49,032 nt of DNA from Spirochaetales bacterium (GTDB taxonomy: Bacteria > Spirochaetota > Spirochaetia > DSM-2461): the NCBI GenBank assembly GCA_028533045.1, contig JAQQAP010000010.1, positions 1-49,032 on the forward strand, given 5' to 3'. The stretch's first letter is position 1. Each line of letters begins with the position of its first letter. A program made the position numbers and the translations under genes. This document shows positions 15,307 through 23,092 of this stretch, piece by piece. The notes beneath the pieces are model-generated. The model did not search any database and was not told the DNA's origin. It was given only the letters and a program-made list of their open reading frames with translations.

Positions 15307-15728
15307 CCGGTTTCCTCTTCAATTATTAGGGAGAAGTGCTCCTTAAGCCGGGCCCATTCTGTCTCGGAGAGGGCTATGAGGGTTATGGTCTCCTTACCAA
15401 TTTTGGTTACCAGGGTGCCGTCTGTCCATTTAAAGGAAGCGAACTCGCCCCAGTTGTCCGTAAGAAAAAGTCTTTCCATCCCCGTATAGTACCAGTACTC
15501 CTTTACCCGTTCCTGCTCAAAGGGAAGATCCTCCCCCTCGCGCAAATAGGCGTGGGTGGTATAGCAGATTCCCCCGGGCATCAGTTCTATGACCAGGAGC
15601 GATTCCATGGCCGGGCTTTTATGGAGGCTGTACCAACGGGTTCCTTCCCCTTCAAAATCGGAGGCGGCCAACCAAAAAAAGGGAGAACACAATATAAAAA
15701 AACTAATAATTATTCCTCTTTTCACCAA
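15300..15728 (-). CDS. Exported hypothetical protein
   Basis: A 142-residue protein with a signal peptide (RGIIISFFILCSPFFWLAAS) and a mature part of about 120 residues with no recognised domain. It is rich in aromatic residues and acidic patches, with alternating strands (YWYYTGMERLFLTDNW, FKWTDGTLVTKIGKE), so a small beta-rich periplasmic domain is likely. No cysteine suggests lipidation. It converges on the barrel-like gene with a 7-base overlap and diverges from the M23 peptidase operon. The function is unknown. Confidence 0.6.
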   Translation of the reverse strand: MVKRGIIISFFILCSPFFWLAASDFEGEGTRWYSLHKSPAMESLLVIELMPGGICYTTHAYLREGEDLPFEQERVKEYWYYTGMERLFLTDNWGEFASFKWTDGTLVTKIGKETITLIALSETEWARLKEHFSLIIEEETGQ

Positions 15729-15776
15729 TAATTATAGTAGACCCAAATGAAAACTAAGGCAAGTTATAGCCGGAAC

Positions 15777-15805
15777 TTGTAATATGCGGCGGTATGTGAT
15801 ATATT
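15777..15805 (+). promoter_or_regulatory. Promoter of the M23-bactofilin-YaaR-RicT operon
   Basis: TTGTAA (15777-15782) and TATATT (15800-15805) are separated by exactly 17 bases. The predicted start lies near 15812, about 33 bases before the M23 peptidase ATG. Confidence 0.6.
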
Positions 15806-15844
15806 TTACAGGTGTATTGTACCCGTAGTCAGGGAGTTAGGTGA

Positions 15845-16831
15845 ATGAGAAATAAGAGGGGAATTCCTTCCGATTTAGATAAAGAGAGCAAAAAACTCTT
15901 AAAAAAGGGGCGCAAGCGATTTACCGTTATGATTGTTCCCCATTCAGAAAACAGAGGTGTGAGTTTTCACATATCCCTGTTTAGTCTTGTTTTTTTCTTT
16001 GTGCTCCTGGGGGGGCTTCTTTTTGGATTTTTCTTCTTTTCCGCCAACTATACCGGGAAGAACCGTACCATGGCGCTTCAGAAAAAAAGCCTTATGGATA
16101 CGGAAGCCAGTCTGGACGTTGTATTGGGAGAAGTGAGTTCTCTTGTTAAGGCGGCGGACTTTTTTGAAGATGCCCTGGACAGTACTCTTAATACGATTCA
16201 GACGGAACAGGCCGACAATGACCTTTTCCTTAATTCCGGCGGGGACCTTTCTTCCCTTCTGGATCTTCAGGAGACTGACGAAAACTCCTATAACGAAATT
16301 GTGGAACTTCAAAGGTTAAAAGCTTCCCTGGAGAGTTCGGTAACCTCTCTTCAGGAAATCAGCCAGATTATGGACCGCCAGCGCTTTCTTATGGCCGACG
16401 TTCCCAATCTTTGGCCCGTAGAGGGGGGCGGCGGTCACATCTCCGCTCTCTTTGGTCCCGATACCCATCCTTTCGGAGGGTTCTGGTACATCCACAAAGG
16501 GGTGGATATCGGTAGTTTTTCCGGTGCTCCCCTGGTTGCCACTGCTAACGGCGAAGTCTATGAAGTCGGTTACGACAAAAACGGCTACGGTTATTATGTC
16601 ATTCTCAGGCACAAGTACGGTTTCTATACCATGTACGGCCATATGCAGAGATATCTGGTTAAGGAAGGACAAACCGTCACCCAGGGTGAACGGATCGGTT
16701 TGATGGGCAGTACGGGGATGTCTACAGGTCCCCATGTCCATTATGAGATTCGGGTCGGAACGGACGTGGTGGATCCCATGTCCTATCTTAACATTATGGA
16801 GGTCAGGACCAAGGCGTCCTCTTCCAGGTAA
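15845..16831 (+). CDS. M23 (LytM-like) metallopeptidase, membrane-anchored
   Basis: A 328-residue protein predicted to cleave or bind peptidoglycan cross-bridges. A cytoplasmic basic N-terminus is followed by one transmembrane helix (about 41-62, LFSLVFFFVLLGGLLFGFFF), a coiled-coil-prone periplasmic stretch (about 75-190) and a C-terminal LytM domain (about 205-312). Zinc ligands of the active type are all present: HKGVD (His and Asp near 217-221) and the HVH motif near 297-299, with YGHM near 265. It should therefore be catalytically competent, unlike EnvC/NlpD-type activators. A bactofilin gene follows 9 bases downstream, a common and functionally meaningful pair in cell-shape control. Confidence 0.9.
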   Translation: MRNKRGIPSDLDKESKKLLKKGRKRFTVMIVPHSENRGVSFHISLFSLVFFFVLLGGLLFGFFFFSANYTGKNRTMALQKKSLMDTEASLDVVLGEVSSLVKAADFFEDALDSTLNTIQTEQADNDLFLNSGGDLSSLLDLQETDENSYNEIVELQRLKASLESSVTSLQEISQIMDRQRFLMADVPNLWPVEGGGGHISALFGPDTHPFGGFWYIHKGVDIGSFSGAPLVATANGEVYEVGYDKNGYGYYVILRHKYGFYTMYGHMQRYLVKEGQTVTQGERIGLMGSTGMSTGPHVHYEIRVGTDVVDPMSYLNIMEVRTKASSSR

Positions 16832-16840
16832 GGATTTTGT

Positions 16841-17287
16841 ATGAAACAAAACGATTCTTCCTCTAAAAATTTCCTTAGTTCCATTGTGGGCGACGGAGCC
16901 CATTTCTCGGGAAATCTTGAAATGGCCGGTCTTTTGAGACTTGACGGGGATTTTAACGGTATTATAAAGAACAACGACAGGATTCTTATTGGTAAGAACG
17001 GTCGTGTTCAGGGAACCGCCTATTCGGACACGATTATTGTGGGCGGTGTTTTCAAAGGAGAAATATACGCTTCGGAAAAAGTGGTTATTCTCTCCTCCGG
17101 GATCGTCCTGGGGCATATCTACTCTTCCCGTATTGTTATTGAAGAGGGAGCCTACTGGGATGGCAAAAGCATTATTAGCCTCCGGGAAAACGAAATCAAG
17201 AAAGACAGTATTTTGCGGGGCAGCTTTAAGCTTGACTGGAATAAAGTGGGTCAGGCCGCTCCCGCCTACACCGGCGGATTCCGGTAA
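16841..17287 (+). CDS. Bactofilin (first copy)
   Basis: A 148-residue polymer-forming cytoskeletal protein of the bactofilin (DUF583) family. The right-handed beta-helix core covers about 15-110 with its Gly/Val ladder: GDGAHFSGNLEMAGLLRLDG, DFNGIIKNNDRILIGKNG, SDTIIVGGVFKGEIYASEK. Short disordered tails lie on either side. Bactofilins polymerise without nucleotides and in several bacteria localise an M23 peptidase; here the M23 gene lies directly upstream. A second bactofilin is encoded at 20101. The TAA is followed at once by the next start codon. Confidence 0.92.
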   Translation: MKQNDSSSKNFLSSIVGDGAHFSGNLEMAGLLRLDGDFNGIIKNNDRILIGKNGRVQGTAYSDTIIVGGVFKGEIYASEKVVILSSGIVLGHIYSSRIVIEEGAYWDGKSIISLRENEIKKDSILRGSFKLDWNKVGQAAPAYTGGFR

Positions 17288-17797
17288 ATGGCAAAGATCG
17301 GTCAGCTTGGCATAGGTTCCTATATTCCCACTCAGCTCAAAAGCGAGAAAAAGGAAGACAGGAAAACCGGTTCTGCCAAATCGACCGGATTCGCGAGCCT
17401 TGTAGGAGCGACAGAAGAGGGGAAGGAGACGGAGATGATAAGCTCTGCCGAATTAAGCCCTCTGGAAAACAATAACGCCCTGGAAGAGCTCATCGACAAT
17501 CTGTTTGAAAGCGGTGAGGCCCTCAAAAGATCTCCCATCGACGAAAATTTGGATCAGTATAAACGGAATATCCGGGTGCTGTTGAATTTTGTCTCAGGGA
17601 AAAGCTACGACGTCATTCGCGAGAAAGGGGTTATGAATCCCCGGACCTTTAAGCAGAAAGAATTTGTTAACGTGGAATTGGTAAATAAAAAGCTGGACAG
17701 CCTGGCCGTGTACATTCTGTCCCGTCAAAAAGATCAAATGGAGATCCTTAGGCGGGTGGATGAGATAAACGGCCTGGTTATTAATGTGGTCCGGTAA
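17288..17797 (+). CDS. YaaR-family (DUF327) protein
   Basis: A 169-residue protein. The N-terminal third is polar and probably disordered; about 65-169 is the helical DUF327 domain (LEELIDNLFESGEALKRSP, then YKRNIRVLLNFVSGKSYDVI, and the ending QMEILRRVDEINGLVINVV). The function of YaaR is not established; in Bacillus it lies near ricT (yaaT), as it does here (15 bases upstream of ricT). The ATG immediately follows the bactofilin stop, so it is translated as part of the M23-bactofilin-ricT operon. Confidence 0.82.
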   Translation: MAKIGQLGIGSYIPTQLKSEKKEDRKTGSAKSTGFASLVGATEEGKETEMISSAELSPLENNNALEELIDNLFESGEALKRSPIDENLDQYKRNIRVLLNFVSGKSYDVIREKGVMNPRTFKQKEFVNVELVNKKLDSLAVYILSRQKDQMEILRRVDEINGLVINVVR

Positions 17798-17812
17798 ATT
17801 AAGGAGTCTTTC

Positions 17813-18736
17813 ATGCCTGAAAGAAGAAAAAAACGTAAAAATCCCGGCGGTTCGGGTCAACATAACGGTAATGGTCAGCCTTTGACCAAAGAGGATGTGA
17901 ACGGGAATCTGTTCAGGGCCAAATTCCTCTATTCCTGTGAGATGGAATATTGTATTTTGCCCGAGGACTACGAAGCGGGTGACGGGGATTTTGTTATTAT
18001 GAATACCCGTTATGGCAAGGATCTGGTTCAGCTTTTGGGAAAGGTGGAGGATATTGTTACGGTAACCACCGACGCCTTGCGCGAAGTGGAGCGAATTGCT
18101 ACCCCGGAAGACTTGGAAAAGCGACAGGTTTACGAGGAGAAGGAAAAGGAAGCCTTTCATGTTTGCAAGGAAAAAATTGCCAAACACGGACTGGATATGA
18201 AGCTTGTGACGGCTCACTATCTTTTGGAAGAGTCTAAGGTGATGTTTTTCTTTACCGCCGACAACCGCATTGACTTTAGGGAGCTCGTAAAGGATCTTGT
18301 TTCCGTTTTTCGCATGCGAATTGAGCTAAGGCAGATTGGGGTTCGTGATGAGGCCCGTTTTCTGGGGGGGATGGCCGTATGCGGCCGGAGCTTCTGCTGC
18401 CATGGCGTTATGGATTATCTTAAGCCCGTATCTATTAAGATGGCCAAGGAACAGAATCTTTCCCTTAATTCACTTAAAATTTCCGGCCCCTGCGGCAGGC
18501 TGCTCTGCTGTCTTTCCTATGAGTACGATTATTACGATGAGGAAAAGAAGAACTATCCCCCCGAAGGGTATAAGTTTAAGATTAAGGACCAGAATCTGCG
18601 TATAACCGATGTTAATATCTTTTCCCGAAAGGTTTCCCTTAGCGGCCAGGAAGGGCTGAGGCTGGAGCTGGAACAGGGGGATTTTAAAAAGCGGGAAGAC
18701 GGCAGATGGATGATAACCAAAAAGCTGGAAAATTAA
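17813..18736 (+). CDS. ricT: PSP1-domain protein, RicT/YaaT homologue
   Basis: A 307-residue cytoplasmic protein. After a basic N-terminus the PSP1 region occupies about 35-265, with the family's cysteine motifs: GGMAVCGRSFCCHGVMD, then PVSIKMAKEQNLSLN and ISGPCGRLLCCLSYEYD. In Bacillus, RicT forms the Y-complex with RicA and RicF, binds iron-sulphur clusters through such cysteines, and influences RNA processing. No ricA or ricF is seen nearby. A Lys/Arg-rich N-terminus may bind nucleic acid. AAGGAG lies about 9 bases upstream. It is the last gene of the M23-bactofilin-YaaR operon. Confidence 0.88.
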   Translation: MPERRKKRKNPGGSGQHNGNGQPLTKEDVNGNLFRAKFLYSCEMEYCILPEDYEAGDGDFVIMNTRYGKDLVQLLGKVEDIVTVTTDALREVERIATPEDLEKRQVYEEKEKEAFHVCKEKIAKHGLDMKLVTAHYLLEESKVMFFFTADNRIDFRELVKDLVSVFRMRIELRQIGVRDEARFLGGMAVCGRSFCCHGVMDYLKPVSIKMAKEQNLSLNSLKISGPCGRLLCCLSYEYDYYDEEKKNYPPEGYKFKIKDQNLRITDVNIFSRKVSLSGQEGLRLELEQGDFKKREDGRWMITKKLEN

Positions 18737-18756
18737 TAACTGTCTTTAATTTCTTA

Positions 18757-18785
18757 TTGACAGTATAATTGTTCTTTGTTATATT
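18757..18785 (+). promoter_or_regulatory. Near-consensus sigma-70 promoter for the zinc-ribbon/S20/HU genes
   Basis: A perfect TTGACA (18757-18762) and TATATT (18780-18785) are spaced by 17 bases. It is the strongest promoter seen in the window, suiting ribosomal and nucleoid protein genes. The leader before the first ATG (18876) is about 84 bases; no clear regulatory fold was identified in it. Confidence 0.85.
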
Positions 18786-18875
18786 CATTCTGCTATTCAA
18801 GTAGTATATTGAATGGGGTTAACGGGAATGATGCAGCCTGTGCCCTGTTATCCATATTAATGATGAGGTGCGAAT

Positions 18876-19046
18876 ATGGCTGGAGTAAGTAAGAACGCCC
18901 GTATTGGTTCGGGTACCCATAAATTTCTTTGCCCCTGTGGTGGAGAAATCAAAATGAAATCGGTTTTTGCCAAGGGCAGAATGAAACATCACGCAGAATG
19001 CGAAAAATGTAAAAGGACTGAGCGACGTCCCAGCGATTTTAAATAA
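18876..19046 (+). CDS. 56-residue basic zinc-ribbon protein
   Basis: A short gene encoding a 56-residue, strongly basic protein. A single zinc-binding knuckle pair is visible: CPCGG at 19-23 and CEKC at 42-45, with HH at 38-39 between them. The remainder is Lys/Arg-rich (FAKGRMKHH; KRTERRPSDFK). This layout fits a small RNA- or ribosome-associated protein, but I cannot name a family. Support for its reality comes from the conserved-looking Cys pattern, its position directly after the strongest promoter, and an AGGTG 5 bases before the ATG. It lies 26 bases upstream of rpsT, so the two are likely co-transcribed. Confidence 0.75.
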   Translation: MAGVSKNARIGSGTHKFLCPCGGEIKMKSVFAKGRMKHHAECEKCKRTERRPSDFK

Positions 19047-19072
19047 ATCGACGTTGCCAGGGAGGATAATTA

Positions 19073-19336
19073 ATGCCTAATAATAAGAGTACTGAAAAAA
19101 GACTTAGACAGAACATTAAAAGAAGAATGCATAACAGATCCATCAAGAGCAAGGTCAGAACCAGCGTAAAGAGTTTTGAAGTTGCTGTTGCTAAGAATGA
19201 CAAGGTAACTGCGGAAACCTGTTATAAGGAATTTGTGAAACTGGCCGACACGGCTGCTGGCAAGGGCATTTACCACAAGAATACCATTGCAAGAAAAAAA
19301 TCCAGACTGAACAGCGTTTTGGCAGGTATGAATTAA
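19073..19336 (+). CDS. rpsT: Ribosomal protein S20
   Basis: An 87-residue, very basic helical protein of the small ribosomal subunit that binds 16S rRNA. Typical features are the N-terminal STEKRLRQNIKRRMHNRS run and the C-terminal AAGKGIYHKNTIARKKSRL motif. Length is normal. An AGGGAGG ribosome binding site lies about 8 bases upstream. It is sandwiched between a small zinc-ribbon gene and an HU gene under one strong promoter. Autoregulation of rpsT is known in other bacteria, but nothing here shows it. Confidence 0.95.
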   Translation: MPNNKSTEKRLRQNIKRRMHNRSIKSKVRTSVKSFEVAVAKNDKVTAETCYKEFVKLADTAAGKGIYHKNTIARKKSRLNSVLAGMN

Positions 19337-19364
19337 TCTTTAAACTTAAGAGAGTGGTTTTGTT

Positions 19365-19667
19365 ATGGCTAACCAAAAAATGACCAAGGCAGAAATTATT
19401 GAGAATATTTTTGAGGATACCGATATATCCCGCAAAGATATTCATACAATAATAGATAATTTCTTTTCCGAAGTAAAAACAGCACTCACCGATGATCGTG
19501 TTGTTGAGTTAAGAGGCTTTGGTACTTTTGAGATTCGAACGAGAAAGGGTAGGGAGAAAGCAAGAAATCCCAAAACTGGTGAAATTGTTCCCGTTAATAC
19601 CCATGGTGTCACTGTTTTCCGTCCCGGTAAGGAACTGAAGCAGATGGCTTGGGATCTCAGAAAATAA
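19365..19667 (+). CDS. HU/IHF-family DNA-binding protein
   Basis: A 100-residue nucleoid protein of the HU/IHF family. It has the helical N-terminus (TKAEIIENIFEDTDISRKDI), the GFGTFEIRTRKGREKARNPK beta arm with its Asn-Pro at the tip, and the closing PGKELKQMAWDL. HU proteins bend and coat DNA. The window also encodes a histone-fold protein (13808), so this organism may use both chromatin proteins. AGAGTGG lies about 8 bases upstream; a terminator follows 7 bases after the stop. Confidence 0.93.
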   Translation: MANQKMTKAEIIENIFEDTDISRKDIHTIIDNFFSEVKTALTDDRVVELRGFGTFEIRTRKGREKARNPKTGEIVPVNTHGVTVFRPGKELKQMAWDLRK

Positions 19668-19673
19668 TATTAG

Positions 19674-19706
19674 AACCCGGTCTGTTTGATAGATCGGGTT
19701 TTTTTG
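19674..19706 (+). terminator. Intrinsic terminator after the HU gene
   Basis: The stem AACCCGGTCT / AGATCGGGTT (one G-U pair) has a 7-base loop and is followed by a T-tract. Confidence 0.88.
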
Positions 19707-19860
19707 ATTTTACCCCATGGGGTTTTATCACACCCTGCTCGGTTTTGAGCGGGTTCCATACCACCCGGTTATTTTCTATGGCCGTGGTTGATTATCCATA
19801 AAGTGCAGAAGATGGGTTCCTTTTGAACCGATCATATTAATAACCGGAGGGAGGTCCCAC

Positions 19861-20082
19861 ATGGTTTCCGATGAGAAGAAAAGAGTTTTGGCTCTTTTTG
19901 CCGAAGGCCGTGAGCTTTATAAAGAACAGGAATTTGCCGGGGCAAAGAAGAAATTTGCCGAGGCCTTGAAAATTGATTCTACCGATGGCCCCTCACAGGT
20001 CTATTATATGCGCTGTGATCACTATATTAAGAATCCGCCCCCTCCCGGTTGGGATGGTGTATTTGTCATGAACACGAAATAA
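19861..20082 (+). CDS. Short TPR-like protein
   Basis: A 73-residue protein with one TPR-like helical pair (LFAEGRELYKEQEFAGAKKK, then FAEALKIDSTDGPSQVY) and an ending HYIKNPPPPGWDGVFVMNTK. From memory, this closely resembles the extreme C-terminus of spirochaetal adenylate/guanylate cyclases and other signalling proteins, where the same TPR and 'PPP..WDGVF' tail follows the catalytic domain. Here it stands alone: no catalytic domain is encoded upstream (the preceding 150 bases are non-coding). GGAGGGAGG lies just before the ATG, so it appears to be translated as a free module. It lies 18 bases upstream of the second bactofilin gene. Confidence 0.7.
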   Translation: MVSDEKKRVLALFAEGRELYKEQEFAGAKKKFAEALKIDSTDGPSQVYYMRCDHYIKNPPPPGWDGVFVMNTK

Positions 20083-20100
20083 TGAAGATGAGGAATTAAA

Positions 20101-20499
20101 GTGGCAAAGGGAAAAATAGCAACAGAATTCGGTTTGGGTGAAGATACCTTTTTTAAAGGGGTACTTCGTTTTGATAACTCCCTGCGTATCTCCGGAAAAT
20201 TTGAAGGCTCCATAGAGTCGGACGGTTTTCTTTACGTGGAAAAGGGAGCGGAAATCTCAGCCGATATTCATGTGAATTCCGTTATTGTAGGCGGAACTAT
20301 TCATGGAGATATCCGTGCCGAGGATAATCTTGTTATGCTGGAATCCGGTAAGGTTTTCGGTAACATTGAAACGGGCTGTTTGAAAGCCAACGACGGTTTT
20401 GAATTCAAGGGAAAATGCGAAATGATAAACGATCGTATTCCTGCGGATATTTTTTCCATAACCGCCAATCAGTTGAGAAAGAGCCTGAATGAAAGCTAA
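20101..20499 (+). CDS. Bactofilin (second copy)
   Basis: A 132-residue bactofilin with the beta-helix core at about 8-100 (FFKGVLRFDNSLRISGKFEG, FLYVEKGAEISADIHVNSV, IVGGTIHGDIRAEDN). It has almost no N-terminal tail, unlike the copy at 16841, and a helical C-terminal tail. The GTG start at 20101 is preceded by a GAGG about 10 bases upstream. It overlaps pncC by 11 bases. It sits with a short TPR gene rather than with a peptidase, so its partner is likely different from that of the first copy. Confidence 0.9.
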   Translation: MAKGKIATEFGLGEDTFFKGVLRFDNSLRISGKFEGSIESDGFLYVEKGAEISADIHVNSVIVGGTIHGDIRAEDNLVMLESGKVFGNIETGCLKANDGFEFKGKCEMINDRIPADIFSITANQLRKSLNES

Positions 20500-20989
20500 G
20501 GATCTCTTCTCTCTCTCTACCGCAGTGGTCAAATCCCTCTTGGGGGCTAAGATGACTCTGTCTGTGGCAGAGTCCTGTACCGGCGGATTGATTGGTAAGT
20601 CCATAACCGATATTTCCGGCAGTTCTTCCGTTTTTTACGGGGGATTCCTGCTTTATAGTAACGAGGCCAAAGTCAGCCTGGCCGGTGTTTCCCCCGATAC
20701 ATTGGAGGCCCACGGGGCTGTGTCGGAAGAGACGGTAAAAGAGATGGCCGGCGGAACAAAAGAAAAATGTGGTACCGAATTTGCCCTTGCTGTGTCCGGG
20801 ATTGCCGGTCCTGGCGGCGGGACAGCAGAAAAGCCTGTGGGTACCGTATGGATAGGTCTGGCTTCGCCGGAGGGAACTTTCGCAAGGAAATTCCTTTTTG
20901 AAGGTGACCGGGACCGGGTAAGAGAGGCTACCGTAGAAGAAGCCCTTACCATGCTCATAAATAAAATAGAGAACAAACTCCCCCAGTAG
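20489..20989 (+). CDS. pncC: CinA-C-domain nicotinamide-nucleotide amidohydrolase (PncC)
   Basis: A 166-residue enzyme of the stand-alone CinA C-terminal type. It is predicted to deamidate NMN to nicotinate mononucleotide in NAD salvage. Family motifs are intact: [20 protein letters not shown] with the catalytic Ser in [17 protein letters not shown], and [19 protein letters not shown]. The N-terminal MoCF-like half of full CinA is absent, as in E. coli PncC. Its start lies inside the end of the bactofilin gene (11-base overlap), so it is translationally coupled. The rho gene follows 52 bases downstream. Confidence 0.9.
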   Translation: MKAKDLFSLSTAVVKSLLGAKMTLSVAESCTGGLIGKSITDISGSSSVFYGGFLLYSNEAKVSLAGVSPDTLEAHGAVSEETVKEMAGGTKEKCGTEFALAVSGIAGPGGGTAEKPVGTVWIGLASPEGTFARKFLFEGDRDRVREATVEEALTMLINKIENKLPQ

Positions 20990-21041
20990 GGGAATAATCA
21001 ATAGTGAAGAAGGGGCAGGGAAGCCTCTTTGGGAGAATTAC

Positions 21042-22787
21042 ATGGCTATAATCCGAAAAAAGAAACTGGTAGAAGACGCAGCCGACGGGGCGGAACAGCC
21101 CGAACTTAACCTGGGAGTACAGGACGAAGCTCCTGCCAAGGTAACCGTAAAGAAGAAAGTAACGGTTCAGACCGAGAAAACTCCTTCCCCTGAATCGTCA
21201 GAGTCCAAGCCCGAAGGGGAGAAGGCAGAAAAGAAAAGCTCCGAGGGAGTTTCCCTTCCCAAAGAACCCAAAGAGGCTAAGGAAGAGACTCCGGCTAATA
21301 ATCAGGATAAACCTGTCAAAAAAGAGTCTTCCCCCCCTAAAAAGGCCAATAATAATAAGGGCCAGTCTAATCGGAATAATCAGAAAAACCATAGGAACAA
21401 TAACAACAAATCCAATAGGAACAATAACAATAGGAACAAAAAGAATTCCTATAATTATAATGCCATTAACAACGCCCCCCTTCCCACGGATGATCAGCCC
21501 AGAATTCTTATTAATGATTTGTCCATGAAGACCATGCCCGAATTAAGGCAGATGGCCGAGGACGGTGGTATTGACAGGGAAGATCTGATTGTATTGAAGA
21601 AGCAGGAAGTTATTTTCCAGATTCTTAAGAAGCATATTGAGGACAACGGGGTGATTTTTGCCCACGGTTCACTGGAAATCCTTCCCGACGGATACGGTTT
21701 TCTCCGTTCTCCGGAAAACTCCTACCTCCCCGGTAGTGACGATATTTATGTGGCTCCCGCTCAGATTCGTCTTTTTAACCTCAGAACGGGAGATACCGTT
21801 TACGGCCAGATTCGTTCTCCCAAGGAAAGCGAGCGTTTTTTTGCCATGCTCCGTGTAGAAAAGGTTAACTTTGATGAACCTGAAGTAGCCCAGCAGCGAG
21901 TGGCCTTTGAAAACCTGACGCCTCTTTTCCCTACGGATAGACTGGATATGGAAACCAAGATTGCCGACCCCGGGACGAGAATGATTAACCTTTTTTGTCC
22001 CATTGGTAAGGGACAGCGTGGTCTTATTACCGCTCCTCCCCGTACGGGTAAGACGGTTCTTCTTAAAAAAGTGGCCAACGCCATTATAGAGAATCAGCCC
22101 GATGTGCATCTTATTGTACTTCTTATTGACGAACGCCCCGAAGAAGTTACCGATATGAAACGGAGTGTTAAAGGGGAAGTTATTGCTTCTACCTTTGATG
22201 AGCAGGCTACCCGACACGTACAGGTAGCGGAAATGGTTCTGGAGAAATCCCGACGTCTTGTGGAGCACAAGAAGGATGTTGTTATTCTTCTGGACTCCAT
22301 TACCAGACTGGCCCGTGCCTACAACCAGACCGTACCCACCTCCGGTAAGATTCTCTCCGGTGGTGTGGACTCCAACGCCCTGCACCGGCCCAAGAGGTTT
22401 TTCGGTGCGGCCCGAAATATTGAAAACGGGGGAAGTTTAACCATTGTGGCAACGGCCCTGATCGAAACGGGCAGCCGTATGGACGAGGTTATCTTTGAAG
22501 AGTTCAAGGGAACCGGTAACATGGAGCTTGTTCTGGACAGAAAACTGGCCGACAAGAGAGTCTTCCCCTCACTCAATATCAAGAAATCCGGTACCCGCCG
22601 TGAGGACCTTCTCCTTTCCAATGACGAGCTTAACAAGATGTGGGTTCTGAGAAAGGTATTAAATCCCATGGATGATATGGAAGCGACCGAGATGATAGTT
22701 GACAAAATGCGAAAAACAAAGAATAATGAAGCGTTTCTCAATTCGATGAATACCGCCCGCTACGGAGCGGATGAGAATCGTTCTTAA
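21042..22787 (+). CDS. rho: Transcription termination factor Rho with long Asn-rich N-terminal extension
   Basis: A 581-residue hexameric RNA-dependent helicase that ends transcription. The canonical part begins at about residue 155 with the Rho-N helix ([18 protein letters not shown]). It is followed by the cold-shock RNA-binding fold ([20 protein letters not shown]), the Walker [17 protein letters not shown], a [13 protein letters not shown]alker B region and the R-loop [20 protein letters not shown], all intact. Residues 1-150 are an inserted low-complexity tail: Lys/Glu/Pro-rich to about 100, then 22 Asn in the 44 residues 101-144. Such Asn-rich tails in other Rho proteins can alter activity or aggregate. 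rpmE lies downstream. Confidence 0.95.
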   Translation: MAIIRKKKLVEDAADGAEQPELNLGVQDEAPAKVTVKKKVTVQTEKTPSPESSESKPEGEKAEKKSSEGVSLPKEPKEAKEETPANNQDKPVKKESSPPKKANNNKGQSNRNNQKNHRNNNNKSNRNNNNRNKKNSYNYNAINNAPLPTDDQPRILINDLSMKTMPELRQMAEDGGIDREDLIVLKKQEVIFQILKKHIEDNGVIFAHGSLEILPDGYGFLRSPENSYLPGSDDIYVAPAQIRLFNLRTGDTVYGQIRSPKESERFFAMLRVEKVNFDEPEVAQQRVAFENLTPLFPTDRLDMETKIADPGTRMINLFCPIGKGQRGLITAPPRTGKTVLLKKVANAIIENQPDVHLIVLLIDERPEEVTDMKRSVKGEVIASTFDEQATRHVQVAEMVLEKSRRLVEHKKDVVILLDSITRLARAYNQTVPTSGKILSGGVDSNALHRPKRFFGAARNIENGGSLTIVATALIETGSRMDEVIFEEFKGTGNMELVLDRKLADKRVFPSLNIKKSGTRREDLLLSNDELNKMWVLRKVLNPMDDMEATEMIVDKMRKTKNNEAFLNSMNTARYGADENRS

Positions 22788-22836
22788 ATGGATCAATCGG
22801 AACCTTTGAATCGGAGGTTCTATGGAGGATATGATA

Positions 22837-23043
22837 ATGAAAGAGGGTATACATCCCAAATATGTTGAGGCCAAGATTTCTTGCGCCTGCGGTAACGTAG
22901 TAGAAACCAAGTCTACTGCCGGTGATATCGAAGTGGAAATCTGTTCTTCCTGCCACCCCTTCTTTACGGGTAAGCAGAAGCTGGTCGATACGGCCGGTCG
23001 TGTTGAACGATTCAACAAGAAATACGGTATCAAGTCCAACTAA
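22837..23043 (+). CDS. rpmE: Ribosomal protein L31 (zinc-binding type)
   Basis: A 68-residue large-subunit protein. It starts with the typical MKEGIHPKY and carries the zinc-type cysteines CACG and [17 protein letters not shown] 22837 is chosen because GGAGG lies 8 bases upstream and the protein then starts as in the family; two in-frame ATGs upstream (22822, 22831) would add residues not seen in L31. It directly follows rho, and this rho-rpmE order is common in bacteria. A terminator follows. Confidence 0.95.
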   Translation: MKEGIHPKYVEAKISCACGNVVETKSTAGDIEVEICSSCHPFFTGKQKLVDTAGRVERFNKKYGIKSN

Positions 23044-23061
23044 TTCTGGTTGTGAACTGGG

Positions 23062-23092
23062 AAAAGAGATCCTTCGGGGTCTCTTTTTTTTT
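23062..23092 (+). terminator. Intrinsic terminator after rpmE
   Basis: The stem AAAAGAGATCC / GGGTCTCTTTT has a TTCG tetraloop and is followed by Ts. It also lies at the end of the convergent GGDEF gene. Confidence 0.9.
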
